This document shows positions 63,051 through 64,000 of a DNA stretch of 64,000 nucleotides, piece after piece. Source of the DNA: Lactobacillus psittaci DSM 15354. Lineage in GTDB: Bacteria > Bacillota > Bacilli > Lactobacillales > Lactobacillaceae. A program made the position numbers and the translations under genes. Position 1 is the first letter of the stretch. Each line of letters starts with the position of its first letter. The stretch spans positions 1 through 64,000 of the forward strand of contig NZ_AUEI01000008.1 of the NCBI RefSeq assembly GCF_000425905.1, written 5' to 3'. Below the pieces are notes generated by a model. The model had not been told where the DNA came from, ran no database searches, and was given only the letters and a program-made list of their open reading frames with translations.

Positions 63051-64000
63051 CTACGAAAACTTAACTTGCTTTGCAAGTATTTGATTTGTAGGCTTTTTTT
63101 TCATAATTTTGGGAGTAGTCTTGGCTAATAATGCAAGACAAATTGTAATTAAGTCTACAACTTCTTGTAAAACGGCCCCTGCCATTGCTGGAATAATACC
63201 TGTAAAGGCAATAATTTCAATTAAAATAACAATACTAATTGCTGTCAAAATATCCACATGAGCTACTTTCATGGTATGTTTAGAAATTGCGACTGCATCA
63301 CTAACTTTGCTCAAATCATTTACCATAATTACAGCATCAGCACTTTCACTAGCAGCAGTTGCCCCTTTAGCACCCATAGCAATACCAACATCAGCTGCCA
63401 TCAAACTAGGAGCATCATTGACACCATCACCAGTCATTACTACTGGACGATTTTCAGCGCTGACTTCCTTAACAGCGGCAATTTTTTGTGCAGGTAAAAG
63501 TTCGCTACGAACATCGTCAATGTCGGCGCTAGCTGCGATTTTTTTAGCAACAGCTTTATGGTCACCAGTTAGCATCATAATACTTTGGGCACCTTGCTTA
63601 CGTAAGCTAGCGATAGTTGCACTAGTTTCAGGGCGAATTTGATCTTTAAAGCTAATATAGCCAGCATATTTACCATCAATGGAAATATAAATAGTAGTTG
63701 CATTTTTAGTATTAGCTTGTTGATTAGCAGCAACATAAGTTAATTTACCAACTTTAACTTCTTTACCAGCAACGGTACCACTAACGCCGTTACCAACTTT
63801 TTCTTTCAAGTTAGTTACTGGTAGTAAGTTTTGAGCTGAAGTATTTTTAACTAAACTAGTGGCAATAATATGACTCGATTGTTGTTCAACACTGGCACTT
63901 AAACTTTGAATTTCATCAGCTGTATAGCCATTTTCTGGATGGATTTCGTCGATTACCAATTCATTTTTGGTTAAGGTGCCAGTTTTATCAAAGGCAAAAG
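63051..64000 (-). CDS. P1B-type heavy-metal ATPase, C-terminal part (cut by window end)
   Basis: The frame is open through base 64000 and begins with FAFDKTGTLTKNE, the phosphorylation site, so the N-terminal membrane part is outside. The nucleotide domain has MLTGDHKAVAKKIA and VVMTGDGVNDAPSLMAADVGIAMG. Two membrane helices follow, the last containing GAVLQEVVDLITICLALLAK. In the place of the P1B HP dipeptide the sequence is SSHIIATSL (HI), a deviation that could alter nucleotide binding. The metal is not determinable from this part; zinc/cadmium-type or the peroxide-linked iron/manganese exporters are possible. Confidence 0.85.
   Translation of the reverse strand, partial: FAFDKTGTLTKNELVIDEIHPENGYTADEIQSLSASVEQQSSHIIATSLVKNTSAQNLLPVTNLKEKVGNGVSGTVAGKEVKVGKLTYVAANQQANTKNATTIYISIDGKYAGYISFKDQIRPETSATIASLRKQGAQSIMMLTGDHKAVAKKIAASADIDDVRSELLPAQKIAAVKEVSAENRPVVMTGDGVNDAPSLMAADVGIAMGAKGATAASESADAVIMVNDLSKVSDAVAISKHTMKVAHVDILTAISIVILIEIIAFTGIIPAMAGAVLQEVVDLITICLALLAKTTPKIMKKKPTNQILAKQVKFS

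Noticed and set aside
1-64000. CRISPR array, prophage or rRNA operon
   Set aside because: No regularly spaced repeats, phage structural genes or rRNA sequence were seen.

Overview
The window is a stretch of chromosome from a low-GC lactic acid bacterium, very probably a Lactobacillus of the gasseri/johnsonii group. This rests on YSIRK/LPXTG and SLAP surface proteins, a deoxyadenosine/deoxyguanosine kinase pair, H2O2-forming pyruvate and lactate oxidases, and AT-rich intergenic DNA. The species is inferred from recall of protein families, not from a search.

The replication origin lies near 20.2-20.6 kb. dnaA, dnaN, yaaA, recF, gyrB, gyrA, rpsF, ssb, rpsR, gdpP, rplI and dnaB run leftward. rpmH, rnpA, yidC, mnmE and mnmG run rightward. 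The left end (0-6 kb) holds the end of an ISL3-type insertion sequence abutting and terminating an M20 peptidase gene, a tRNA-Thr, an MgtC-like membrane protein, an alpha/beta-hydrolase-like protein and a secreted SLAP protein. Two parS-type palindromes sit inside terminators about 16 kb left and 15 kb right of the origin.

25-39.5 kb is metabolic and surface-related: pyruvate oxidase, two surface proteins (one behind a promoter with a G7 tract), 6-phosphogluconate dehydrogenase, an AEC transporter, a ClC antiporter, two purine permeases and lactate oxidase. Both oxidases end in D-x-x-(S/T)-G-A-S tails that resemble ApbE flavinylation sites, and both have CcpA-type cre sites upstream.

39.8-44 kb holds what looks like a compact class III lanthipeptide cluster. 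It has a 35-codon precursor gene on the minus strand (39916-40023) with its own promoter and terminator, a divergent LanKC-like synthetase with a short cyclase part, and an overlapping ABC exporter. An Lsa-type ABC-F protein and an MFS transporter follow.

46.9-57.1 kb is dominated by nucleoside salvage: two deoxynucleoside kinases, an ABC nucleoside importer (two permeases, one ATPase) and three tandem BMP lipoproteins. It is interrupted by nagB with NagR-like operators and by a YefM-YoeB toxin-antitoxin pair. 57.4-64 kb has two PhnD-like binding lipoproteins with no adjacent transporter, a YdcF-family membrane protein, a CPBP protease, a cation/proton antiporter and a P-type ATPase cut by the window end.
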